DNA of 18,531 nucleotides from the NCBI GenBank assembly GCA_964428485.1, contig CAYRYP010000026.1, positions 1 through 18,531 on the forward strand, in the 5' to 3' direction. Made by a program: the position numbers and the translations under genes. The stretch comes from CAZPAN01 sp964428485. Its GTDB lineage: Bacteria; Actinomycetota; Coriobacteriia; Coriobacteriales; CADBOM01. The notes beneath the pieces are model-generated. The model was not told the origin of the DNA and searched no databases. It saw only the letters and a program-made list of their open reading frames with translations. Position 1 is the first letter of the stretch. Each line of letters opens with the position of its first letter. Shown in pieces: positions 1-6,284 of the stretch.

Positions 1-1
1 A

Positions 2-274
2 GTACAGATCAAACACCAAGCCCATCCCGATAAGCTGACAATTGATGCAAGGACGTTTGCAACTTTTTGTGACGATGCGGGCTATCTTCCGCTGCCCGTG
101 AAACTCGCCCATGTTTTCGTGCTTGCTTCTCTGGAGCAAAAAGTGGGGGCGATGCCACATAAAGATCCCTTCGATCGCATGCTTATCTGTCAGGCGTCGG
201 CGGAGGGAATGATGCTGCTCACTCACGACAAGCGGCTCGCGGAATACAACGATCCGTGTGTCCTGTGCATCTGA
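2..274 (+). CDS. PIN-domain (VapC-like) toxin, C-terminal part
   Basis: Only the last 90 codons are inside the window; the start and any antitoxin gene lie to the left. The visible protein ends with the pattern of the C-terminal half of PIN-domain ribonucleases: HKDPFDRMLICQA followed by a strand with LLTHDKRLAEY. In this family the DPFDRM aspartates and the TxD aspartate complete the acidic Mg2+ site that cuts RNA, commonly tRNA or rRNA in VapC toxins of type II toxin-antitoxin modules. The frame is open from base 2 to a TGA at 272-274. VapC genes usually follow a small antitoxin gene, so the partner is expected just upstream, out of view. The family call is fairly firm; the toxin role is inferred from the family. 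Confidence 0.8.
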   Translation, partial: VQIKHQAHPDKLTIDARTFATFCDDAGYLPLPVKLAHVFVLASLEQKVGAMPHKDPFDRMLICQASAEGMMLLTHDKRLAEYNDPCVLCI

Positions 275-537
275 AGAAAAGTTTCGAAAATTTCGCTCCT
301 ATCTTTTTCTCCGGGCATGCTGCGCGTCTGAACGATAGGGGTCTATACCTGCGCATTCGTTGGGATATCATTTAAGGACATTGCCCGAACGTGTGGGATC
401 GCGCGACGACCGCGCATGTGATTCGGGCTACGAGATCTCATAGCTTGCAATCTTGGATGGTTCGCGACTCCCAAGGCTACTTGGTGCCGTACCATCATGC
501 TGGCAACCGGCTGGTAACCGGAATCTGGAGGAAGAAG
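275..537. other. intergenic region before yebC
   Basis: 263 bases separate the PIN-domain gene from yebC. I see no convincing gene, tRNA or U-tailed terminator. A short GC inverted repeat (GCGCG at 401-405, CGCGC at 411-415) and a near-duplicated TGG(C/T)AACCGG at 501-520 are present. No -35/-10 pair of good quality stands out. The yebC promoter should nevertheless lie here, because the preceding gene is unrelated. Confidence 0.5.
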
Positions 538-1299
538 ATGTCTGGACATTCCAAGTGGGCAACCACGAAGCACCGCAAGGCCGCGCAGGACGCCAAGCGC
601 TCCGCGCTGTTCTCCAAACTCTCCCGCAACATCACCGTTGCCGCCAAGGAGGGTGGAGACCCCAACCCCGAGAACAACGCCTCCCTTGCTGCGGCGATCA
701 ACAAGGCCAAGGGGTACTCTCTTCCCAAGGACAAGATCGAGACTGCGATCAAAAAGGCCTTTGGTTCCGGTAGTGATGCTGCTAACTACGAGAGCGTCAT
801 CTACGAGGGCTATGGCCCCTGCGGGGTCGCCATCTATTGCGAGGCGCTCACCGACAACCGCAACCGCACCGCTGCCGATGTGCGCTCGGCTTTCTCCCAT
901 CACGGCGGCAACCTCGGAACCACCGGATCGGTCGCCTTCCAGTTCAACCGCAAGGGTCAGCTCATTGTGGAGAAGGCTCAGTGCGAGGATGAGGACGAGT
1001 TCATGATGGCCGTTGCCGATGCCGGCGGGGACGACTACGAGGACGGTGGCGACGAGTGGGTCGTCTACACTGAGTTCACCGCGCTCAACGACGTCAAGAC
1101 CGCCCTCGAGGCTGCGGGCATCGAGGTCAAGGGCGCCGAGCCCACGATGATTCCCACTACTCCCACCCAGGTCAGCGTAAATGACGCGCGTAAGGTCATG
1201 AAGCTCGTCGACAAGCTGGAGGATCTCGAGGATCTTCAGAACGTCTACCACACCATGGACATCACCGATGAGATCGCAGAGGCGCTCGACGAGGGCTAG
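538..1299 (+). CDS. yebC: YebC/PmpR/TACO1 family protein
   Basis: The 253-residue product starts MSGHSKWATTKHRK and matches the highly conserved N-terminus of the YebC/TACO1 family; length is typical (about 240-250). Family members act in the cytoplasm, either as translation factors that help ribosomes through proline-rich stretches or, in some bacteria, as transcription regulators (PmpR). The acidic middle and the end (MDITDEIAEAL) also fit the family. The ATG at 538 is chosen because GGAGG lies 6 bases before it and the conserved N-terminus begins exactly there. The open frame extends upstream to a GTG at 391, but that part resembles nothing in the family. yebC is often linked to ruvCAB, which in this window lies about 12 kb downstream. 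cysK follows after 36 bases on the same strand and may share the transcript. Confidence 0.96.
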   Translation: MSGHSKWATTKHRKAAQDAKRSALFSKLSRNITVAAKEGGDPNPENNASLAAAINKAKGYSLPKDKIETAIKKAFGSGSDAANYESVIYEGYGPCGVAIYCEALTDNRNRTAADVRSAFSHHGGNLGTTGSVAFQFNRKGQLIVEKAQCEDEDEFMMAVADAGGDDYEDGGDEWVVYTEFTALNDVKTALEAAGIEVKGAEPTMIPTTPTQVSVNDARKVMKLVDKLEDLEDLQNVYHTMDITDEIAEALDEG

Positions 1300-1335
1300 T
1301 GCTGCGTTCTGCTGCGCTATGAGGGTAGGCTACAG

Positions 1336-2259
1336 ATGATTGCTACGAGGATCACGGATCTCATCGGACAAACACCCATGCTTGAGCTGACGAGCCTTAA
1401 AGAGGGGAAGTCGCTTCCCTTCAGGCTGCTAGGCAAGCTCGAGTATCTGAACCCTGCTGGCAGCGTCAAGGACAGGGTTGCGATGTCGATGATTGAGGCT
1501 GCGGAGGCCGATGGTACCATCGGCCCGGGGTCGGTTCTCATTGAGCCAACCAGCGGAAACACTGGAATAGGGCTTGCGATGGTCGCCGCCGCCAGGGGAT
1601 ACAGACTCATCATCACGATGCCCGACACGATGTCGCAGGAGCGTCGGAAGTTCATGAGTGCATACGGGGCTGAGCTGGTTTTAACCGACGGATCGCTCGG
1701 CATGCAGGGCGCGATCGATAGGGCCAACGAGCTCGCTGCCGAGATAGATGGTGGCGTGGTTATGGGGCAGTTCTCCAATCCCGCGAACCCCGCTGCCCAT
1801 GAAGCTGGCACCGGTCCGGAGATCTGGCGCGACACCGACGGTGCGGTGGATGTCGTGGTCGCCGGTGTTGGGACCGGCGGCACTATCAGCGGAGTAGGGC
1901 GCTACCTGAAGTCGAAGAACCCCGCCATCGAGATCATCGGTGTCGAACCGGCCGCCTCTCCGGTCCTTACGCAGGGCCGCAAGGGCAAGCATTCCATCGA
2001 GGGTATTGGGGCGGGTTTCGTCCCAGACAACCTCGACATGGATGTAGTCGATCGGGTGATCGCGATAGACGATCAAGATGCGCTGGGCATGGGCGCGATG
2101 GTCGCTAGGACGGAGGGCGTGCTGGTGGGAATTAGCTCTGGAGCCGCGATCTGCGCGGCCCTACAGCTCGCCGCCGAGCCCAGGTACTCCAACAAGACGA
2201 TAGTGGTGATACTGCCCGATGGGGGCGACAGGTATCTTTCCACAGAGATGTACGCCTAG
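1336..2259 (+). CDS. cysK: Cysteine synthase (O-acetylserine sulfhydrylase)
   Basis: The 307-residue protein is a fold-type II PLP enzyme that makes L-cysteine from O-acetylserine and sulfide in the cytoplasm. Visible motifs in order: the N-terminal IGQTP; NPAGSVKDR with the PLP lysine at K45; the substrate loop SGNTG at 73-77; the phosphate-binding glycine loop GVGTGGT at 177-183; and GISSGAA near 265-271 with a serine that contacts the pyridine nitrogen. Length is normal for CysK. GAGGG lies 10 bases before the ATG. It follows yebC closely and ends at a strong hairpin. No cysE is adjacent. Cystathionine beta-synthase lacking its CBS pair would look similar, but the length and the GQTP start favour CysK/CysM. 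Confidence 0.95.
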   Translation: MIATRITDLIGQTPMLELTSLKEGKSLPFRLLGKLEYLNPAGSVKDRVAMSMIEAAEADGTIGPGSVLIEPTSGNTGIGLAMVAAARGYRLIITMPDTMSQERRKFMSAYGAELVLTDGSLGMQGAIDRANELAAEIDGGVVMGQFSNPANPAAHEAGTGPEIWRDTDGAVDVVVAGVGTGGTISGVGRYLKSKNPAIEIIGVEPAASPVLTQGRKGKHSIEGIGAGFVPDNLDMDVVDRVIAIDDQDALGMGAMVARTEGVLVGISSGAAICAALQLAAEPRYSNKTIVVILPDGGDRYLSTEMYA

Positions 2260-2294
2260 CGGTCTTGACGACCGCCTTTCCAGGTAATGTGAGA

Positions 2295-2340
2295 ACGGGC
2301 CCGGAGCGCTTGGCAGATGCGTTCCAGGCCCGTCTAGTTT
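2295..2340. terminator. hairpin between convergent cysK and lexA
   Basis: ACGGGCC (2295-2301) pairs with GGCCCGT (2327-2333), and after one mismatch GGAGCGC pairs with GCGTTCC, giving two 7-bp stems with a 9-base loop. On the plus strand it is followed by CTAGTTT, a weak U-tract; the minus-strand side has no U-tract. It lies 36 bases after the cysK stop and about 60 bases past the lexA stop, and most likely ends cysK transcription. Confidence 0.7.
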
Positions 2341-2402
2341 GCAAGGCCGAGCATGCCCTCGCTGTTGCCCGCGTGTGCAGAGAGCTAGCGAGGTGGTGAA
2401 GC

Positions 2403-3071
2403 CTATCTGATGGTCCTGAAAAGGGCGGTCACCTTTCCGAGGATGGTCACGTCTGTGGAGTAAATCGGTTCCATCGTGGGGTTCTGCGGCTGTAGCCTGA
2501 TGCAGTCGGGCTCACGGAAGAAGGTCTTCACCGTTGCCTCATCATCAATCATGGCAACCACGATATCACCGTCGCTAGCGGTCGACTGCTCTCGTACCAC
2601 GACGATGTCTCCATCGAATATGCCGGCTTCGATCATCGATTCTCCCGAGATTGTGAGCAAAAAGGAGTTCGCGTCGCCGACTATCTGCGTTGGTAGGCCG
2701 ATCGTCTCCTCAATGTTCTGCTCCGCGAGTATCGGGACGCCGGCGGCGACCCGCCCAAGCAGCGGCAGGGGCACGACGTTGCGAAAGACCTCGTCCATGG
2801 GCTCGATGTCCGGCAGATCCTCGGGATCGATGTCCGGGAGCTCGGCAACCAACTGATCGTTGACCGTTAGCGCTCTCGCTGAGGAAGAGGCCCTCTCTAT
2901 ATAGCCCTTCTTCTCGAGCGCATTGAGATGTGACTGAACCGAGGAGGAGGACTTCAACCCGAGGGCATCGCCGATCTCGCGGACGCTCGGCGGGAAGCCG
3001 TTGTCGCGGATGGACGCCCTTATGAAGTCGAGCACCTGTCTCTGCCTGTCTGTTAGCTGGCTGGTGGCCAT
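2403..3071 (-). CDS. lexA: LexA, SOS repressor
   Basis: This 222-residue protein is the SOS repressor, a self-cleaving serine protease. The N-terminal winged helix (about 1-70, with TDRQRQVLDFI and GFPPSVREIG) binds CGAAC-N4-GTTCG operators. The C-terminal domain contains the cleavage site A110-G111, the catalytic serine in GESM (S145) and the catalytic lysine in EATVKTFF (K182). RecA filaments formed on damaged DNA trigger autocleavage. An acidic linker at about 75-98 carries a tandem LPDI(D/E)P repeat and makes the protein slightly long. Start: AAGGAGG lies 7 bases before the ATG on the minus strand. It reads away from a shared control region with three LexA boxes, so it is autoregulated. 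The position next to nrdR is the actinobacterial arrangement. Confidence 0.97.
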   Translation of the reverse strand: MATSQLTDRQRQVLDFIRASIRDNGFPPSVREIGDALGLKSSSSVQSHLNALEKKGYIERASSSARALTVNDQLVAELPDIDPEDLPDIEPMDEVFRNVVPLPLLGRVAAGVPILAEQNIEETIGLPTQIVGDANSFLLTISGESMIEAGIFDGDIVVVREQSTASDGDIVVAMIDDEATVKTFFREPDCIRLQPQNPTMEPIYSTDVTILGKVTALFRTIR

Positions 3072-3102
3072 AGGGCCTCCTTTCGCATACCCCGGTTATG
3101 CG

Positions 3103-3131
3103 AGTATACACGTCATTTGGAAATTGGGCAA
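3103..3131 (-). promoter_or_regulatory. lexA promoter
   Basis: Reading the minus strand, TTGCCC (3131-3126) and TATACT (3108-3103) are separated by exactly 17 bp. LexA box 1 (3129-3142) overlaps the -35 element, so LexA bound there would block RNA polymerase. This gives a leader of roughly 25 bases before the lexA ATG. Confidence 0.75.
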
Positions 3132-3142
3132 ACAAATGTTCG
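3129..3142. promoter_or_regulatory. LexA box 1 (one mismatch)
   Basis: CAAACaaatGTTCG differs from the Gram-positive SOS consensus CGAAC-N4-GTTCG at one position (G to A). It covers the -35 element of the lexA promoter, which suggests autorepression. Confidence 0.8.
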
Positions 3143-3150
3143 TATATCTG

Positions 3151-3179
3151 TTGATTCGAACGGATGTTCTGGTTAGAAT
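3151..3179 (+). promoter_or_regulatory. SOS promoter of the small membrane protein
   Basis: TTGATT (3151-3156) and TAGAAT (3174-3179) are separated by 17 bp. LexA box 2 fills the spacer and box 3 begins near the expected start site (about 3186). The resulting leader is about 100 bases long and contains a perfect hairpin at 3240-3254. Confidence 0.75.
3157..3170. promoter_or_regulatory. LexA box 2 (one mismatch)
   Basis: CGAACggatGTTCT has one terminal mismatch to CGAAC-N4-GTTCG. It abuts the -35 element of the rightward promoter and lies inside its spacer. It starts 28 bp from the start of box 1. Confidence 0.85.
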
Positions 3180-3186
3180 GACATCG

Positions 3187-3200
3187 CGAACAGACGTTCG
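3187..3200. promoter_or_regulatory. LexA box 3 (perfect)
   Basis: CGAACagacGTTCG is a perfect match to the Gram-positive LexA consensus. It starts 30 bp after box 2, close to the predicted transcription start of the rightward gene, so it probably acts as a steric block. Confidence 0.9.
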
Positions 3201-3239
3201 ATATGTTTTGGGGTAAGTAAATTAATGTCCGCCCCTTGT

Positions 3240-3254
3240 CGAGAATGTTTCTCG
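3240..3254 (+). other. perfect hairpin in the leader of the SOS gene
   Basis: CGAGAA (3240-3245), a TGT loop, and TTCTCG (3249-3254) form a perfect 6-bp stem about 30 bases before the start codon at 3285. No U-tract follows, so it is not a terminator. It could be a protein-binding palindrome or an mRNA structure affecting translation or stability. Confidence 0.5.
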
Positions 3255-3284
3255 TCAATCAGGGCGTTCGATAAGGAGGAGAAG

Positions 3285-3578
3285 ATGGCAGCCAGAAGCG
3301 GAGTTGCTGTGATCGGAAGTCAGAGTGCTGCCGAGATGGCGGGTAGGCGTAGGTCGCGGGTGGAGCGCAGCATGCACGAGTTGCACGACAGGGCATCTCG
3401 TTTTGCCGATGATCTGGTCTACGAAATCGAGTCCATGCCGGAAGTGGAGAACCTGCGCAACGGCACCACTCGCGGGGCAAGCCTTCGCGGAGTCAGCGCG
3501 AGAGATAGGCTTCTCACCGGTGTCGCGATAGCCGGTTCAACGGCAGTGATGGTTGTGGCTTATCTTCTTGCCTGTTAG
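3285..3578 (+). CDS. SOS-regulated small tail-anchored membrane protein
   Basis: The 97-residue product has a basic, probably helical, cytoplasmic part and ends in a hydrophobic segment at about 77-96 (LLTGVAIAGSTAVMVVAYLL) with a final cysteine. Arginines at 63, 68, 73 and 75 before the membrane segment predict the N-terminus inside. There is no LysM or other recognised domain. The ATG at 3285 is chosen because AAGGAGG lies just upstream; an earlier in-frame ATG at 3225 has no ribosome site. Expression should be SOS-controlled: two LexA boxes sit on its promoter. In Mycobacterium the place between divergent lexA and nrdR is held by Rv2719c (ChiZ), and corynebacteria have the division suppressor DivS, both damage-induced. 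By position and topology this may be a minimal division inhibitor; that role is inference. Confidence 0.8.
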   Translation: MAARSGVAVIGSQSAAEMAGRRRSRVERSMHELHDRASRFADDLVYEIESMPEVENLRNGTTRGASLRGVSARDRLLTGVAIAGSTAVMVVAYLLAC

Positions 3579-3582
3579 CACG

Positions 3583-3611
3583 TTATGTTTCAAACCTGCA
3601 GTAGGTATAAT
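3583..3611 (+). promoter_or_regulatory. nrdR promoter
   Basis: A perfect -10, TATAAT (3606-3611), follows a weak -35, TTATGT (3583-3588), by 17 bp. It lies in the 75-base gap between the SOS gene and nrdR and would free nrdR from LexA control. No clear NrdR box is seen nearby. Confidence 0.6.
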
Positions 3612-3653
3612 CTCCCTGTACACAACGGACTCACACGCAGGGAGCACAGACAG

Positions 3654-4100
3654 ATGTATTGCCCAGCATGCAACCATTCCGACACCAAGGTTATTGATTC
3701 CAGGCTGGTCGAAGAGGGAAAGGCCGTCCGTAGGCGCAGGAAGTGTGTCGAATGCAACCATCGTTTCACTACATATGAACGGCTCAACGAGCGTCCCCTG
3801 ATAGTCATCAAGAAGGATATGAGCTCGGAGCCGTTCGATTCCAACAAGCTGCTGCGCGGCCTTATGACGGCTACGGCCAAGAGAAACGTCCCCGTCTCCG
3901 TCCTCCAGGATGTTATAACCGACATAGAGAACGAGCTTCGCAGCTCAAACCGCACGGAGGTGAGCTCCAGCGTCCTTGGTGACATGGTTCTTGAGCGCCT
4001 CCACGACATCGACGATCTCGCCTACATCCGCTTCGCCTCCGTGTACAAGGACTTCAAGTCGATCGATGAGTTTGCCGACGCTATCAAGGGCATGAACTAA
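3654..4100 (+). CDS. nrdR: Transcriptional repressor NrdR
   Basis: The 148-residue protein is NrdR, which senses ATP/dATP and represses ribonucleotide reductase genes. It has an N-terminal zinc ribbon with C3, C6, C31 and C34 (MYCPAC and CVEC), a basic RRRRK stretch before the second pair, and an ATP-cone domain from about 49 to 139 (PLIVIKKD through VYKDFKSIDEF). Length is standard. An AGGGAG site lies about 9 bases before the ATG. No ribonucleotide reductase gene is in the window, so its targets are elsewhere. The neighbouring lexA and SOS gene match the actinobacterial order lexA - SOS gene - nrdR, linking DNA repair with nucleotide supply. Confidence 0.96.
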   Translation: MYCPACNHSDTKVIDSRLVEEGKAVRRRRKCVECNHRFTTYERLNERPLIVIKKDMSSEPFDSNKLLRGLMTATAKRNVPVSVLQDVITDIENELRSSNRTEVSSSVLGDMVLERLHDIDDLAYIRFASVYKDFKSIDEFADAIKGMN

Positions 4101-4233
4101 CCCGCCCCTATCCAGATGATAGAATTTCTACAGATGTGCGCTAAGCTGTTCGACATCTAGCGGATTTCAGCTGCACCATCGGTGTCCGCGACATCGTTGA
4201 CGCGGGCCCGAGCGGCGTGACATTGAGGAACGG

Positions 4234-5163
4234 TTGCGGGTCATTATGGACAATCAGATAGAAGCCCAGTTCAACAAGTCCAGCTCCTCGGATCCCGATC
4301 TCGTGGTCATCACCGGCATGTCCGGGGCCGGTCGCACCGAGGCCATGCACACCTTCGAGGATCTGGGGTACTTCTGCATAGACAACCTGCCCCCGTCCCT
4401 GCTCATCAATCTCGTCTCTCTAGCAGGTCGTCCCGACGGGGTTCAGCGAAAGCTCGCTGTGGTCTGCGATCTCCGCGCGCGCGAGTTCTTCCCGGAGCTT
4501 CTGGGCGAGCTGAAGAAGGTGTCCTCCGCCGGCCTCACCTACGCCGTGCTCTTTCTAGATTCCGACACCAAGTCGCTGCTGACGAGGTTCAAGGCAACTC
4601 GTCGCCGCCATCCGCTATGCGACAAAGGCATGACGATAGTGGCCGGCATCGAGAGGGAGCGAGCTCTTCTCGAAGAGGCCAAGGAGATAGCCAACTATGT
4701 CATCGATACCGGCGGGATGAAGCCGCAGGATCTCCGAAAGCAGATCCACGCGCTTTTCTCCTCTGACGACGATGACGATGTGCTGCGAGTCAACGTGTTC
4801 TCTTTCGGGTTCAAGCACGGTACGCCCATGGACGCCGACATCCTCATCGACGTCCGCTTTCTTCCGAATCCGTTTTACGAGCCCGAGCTCAGAAGCCTGC
4901 TCGGCACCGATTCCGCGGTTCACGACTTTGTGATGTCCAAGCCCCAGACCCAGGGCTTCCTGGAGAAGTGGTACGAACTTCTCGACGTGATCATGCCCGG
5001 CTACGTCGAGGAGGGGAAGAAGTATGTATCCATCGGGCTTGGGTGCACCGGCGGCCAGCACCGCAGCGTCGCGCTTGCGCAAGAAACCTACAGGCACCTG
5101 AAGGAGAGTGGCTACTTCGTGACGATCACCCACAGGGACATCTCGCTCGCCGAGGTGGGGTGA
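4234..5163 (+). CDS. rapZ: RapZ/YvcJ family nucleotide-binding protein
   Basis: The 309-residue protein belongs to the RapZ (YvcJ) family. In E. coli RapZ is an adaptor that delivers GlmZ sRNA to RNase E to control GlmS; in Gram-positive bacteria the role is less clear. Visible are a P-loop-like GMSGAGRT (28-35), the following FEDLGYFCIDNLP, and the C-terminal VSIGLGCTGGQHRSV that marks the family. The usual P-loop lysine is arginine, as in other actinobacterial homologues. The TTG at 4234 is preferred because AGGA lies 4 bases before it; the ATG at 4246 lacks a good ribosome site and is the alternative, shortening the protein by four residues. It overlaps yvcK by one base (TGATG), so the two are translationally coupled. 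Confidence 0.92.
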   Translation: MRVIMDNQIEAQFNKSSSSDPDLVVITGMSGAGRTEAMHTFEDLGYFCIDNLPPSLLINLVSLAGRPDGVQRKLAVVCDLRAREFFPELLGELKKVSSAGLTYAVLFLDSDTKSLLTRFKATRRRHPLCDKGMTIVAGIERERALLEEAKEIANYVIDTGGMKPQDLRKQIHALFSSDDDDDVLRVNVFSFGFKHGTPMDADILIDVRFLPNPFYEPELRSLLGTDSAVHDFVMSKPQTQGFLEKWYELLDVIMPGYVEEGKKYVSIGLGCTGGQHRSVALAQETYRHLKESGYFVTITHRDISLAEVG

Positions 5164-6284
5164 TGACGGCCGATGTCATCTCGAGGATTCCGACCACCAA
5201 CTCGGGTTGGAGCCTCGGCGCCACGATAGACGATGAGCTCGAATCTCCGTTCTCGGAGTACTCCGCAGTTGTCGTCGGCGGTGGAACCGGCGCCCCGGTG
5301 TCGATAAAGACGCTTCTGGCGATGGGGGTGCGCACCTCAGCTGTGGTTGCGATGACAGACGACGGCGGCTCCACCGGTCTTATCCGCCAGCGCACCGACT
5401 CCGTACCACCCGGCGACATTCGCAAGTGCATAACCGCCATGGCCAGGGATTCTTCCGACCCTCTAGTGGAGGCGTTTAAGTATCGCTTCGACTACGCTTA
5501 CAACCATACGCTCGGAAACCTCATGATCACTGCGCTGGCCGACGTCTCGTCGTTCCCGAAGGCGATAGAGATCTGCGAGAAGCTGCTGGGCGCGCGCGGA
5601 CACGTCTACCCCTCCACGATCGACAGGATCGTACTCGAGGGCCGCACTCGCGATGGGCGCATCCTCTGCGGACAGTCGACGATCGCGCACAGCGATACCG
5701 CCCTGGAGTCCGTGTGGATAGATCCTGCGGACGCGGCTCCATACGAGCCCGCGCTTGAGGCCATCAGGAGCGCCGATCTTGTGGTGCTAGGGCCGGGCTC
5801 CCTCTTCACCTCCATCATCCCAAACCTCCTTGTGCCGGGCATCGTTGACGCCATCCGCGCAAGTGGGGCGAGGACGGTATTCCTCTGCTCGCTCGCCGAT
5901 ATGCAGGGCGAGACCTGGGGACTCAATTGCCATGAGCATGTGCGGGCGCTTCTCGACCACGGCATGGAGGGCATCCTTGATGTCGTGGTGCTCAACTCGC
6001 GCGAGGACGATGGAACCGATGGTGAACGTGGCGAGCAGGGTGGCGAGTACGAGGCGGCGCTCCGCAACGACGACGGGACACTTCGCCCGCAGACGGGCGG
6101 GCGCAGCCGCGTCGTACGTTCGGTCCCCATAGACGATTCCATAAGGGCCAGGATATCCTGCGAGGTGCCGGTGGTGATAAGCCGCAACCTCGTTGATACG
6201 GTGTTCCCCACATGGCACAACCCCAGGGTTCTTGCCGAGGTCTTCAAGGGGGTGCTTGGCCTTTGTCGTTCGCAGGAGAGATAA
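5163..6284 (+). CDS. yvcK: YvcK/GlmR family gluconeogenesis factor
   Basis: The 373-residue product belongs to the CofD/YvcK family (uridine diphosphate-sugar binding; GlmR in Bacillus). It is needed for growth on gluconeogenic carbon and for cell-wall precursor supply. Motifs: GGGTG at 39-43, TDDGGSTG at 65-72, VPPGDIRK at 81-88, HTLGNL near 115-120 and the later GPGSLFTSI. It is longer than typical (about 310-320) because of a 34-residue N-terminal extension and an acidic glycine-rich insert around residues 280-305 (EDDGTDGERGEQGG). The ATG overlaps the rapZ stop by one base. The 3' end overlaps the start of whiA by 22 bases. The rapZ-yvcK-whiA order is the classical Gram-positive cluster. 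Confidence 0.94.
   Translation: MTADVISRIPTTNSGWSLGATIDDELESPFSEYSAVVVGGGTGAPVSIKTLLAMGVRTSAVVAMTDDGGSTGLIRQRTDSVPPGDIRKCITAMARDSSDPLVEAFKYRFDYAYNHTLGNLMITALADVSSFPKAIEICEKLLGARGHVYPSTIDRIVLEGRTRDGRILCGQSTIAHSDTALESVWIDPADAAPYEPALEAIRSADLVVLGPGSLFTSIIPNLLVPGIVDAIRASGARTVFLCSLADMQGETWGLNCHEHVRALLDHGMEGILDVVVLNSREDDGTDGERGEQGGEYEAALRNDDGTLRPQTGGRSRVVRSVPIDDSIRARISCEVPVVISRNLVDTVFPTWHNPRVLAEVFKGVLGLCRSQER

Noticed and set aside
391..537. 49-residue upstream extension of YebC from a GTG at 391
   Set aside because: No ribosome site, no resemblance to the family, while the ATG at 538 has GGAGG and begins exactly at the conserved GHSKW.
3225..3284. Upstream ATG start for the SOS membrane protein
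   Set aside because: No ribosome site precedes it and it would cover the leader hairpin, whereas the ATG at 3285 has AAGGAGG.
3579..3653. Possible lost LysM domain after the SOS membrane protein
   Set aside because: I read the frames after the stop at 3576-3578 and found no LysM-like sequence; the nrdR promoter occupies the gap, so I do not call the gene truncated.
4101..4233. TAGAAT at 4120-4125 as a rapZ promoter
   Set aside because: No acceptable -35 hexamer at 16-18 bp; a promoter is likely somewhere in this gap but I cannot place it.
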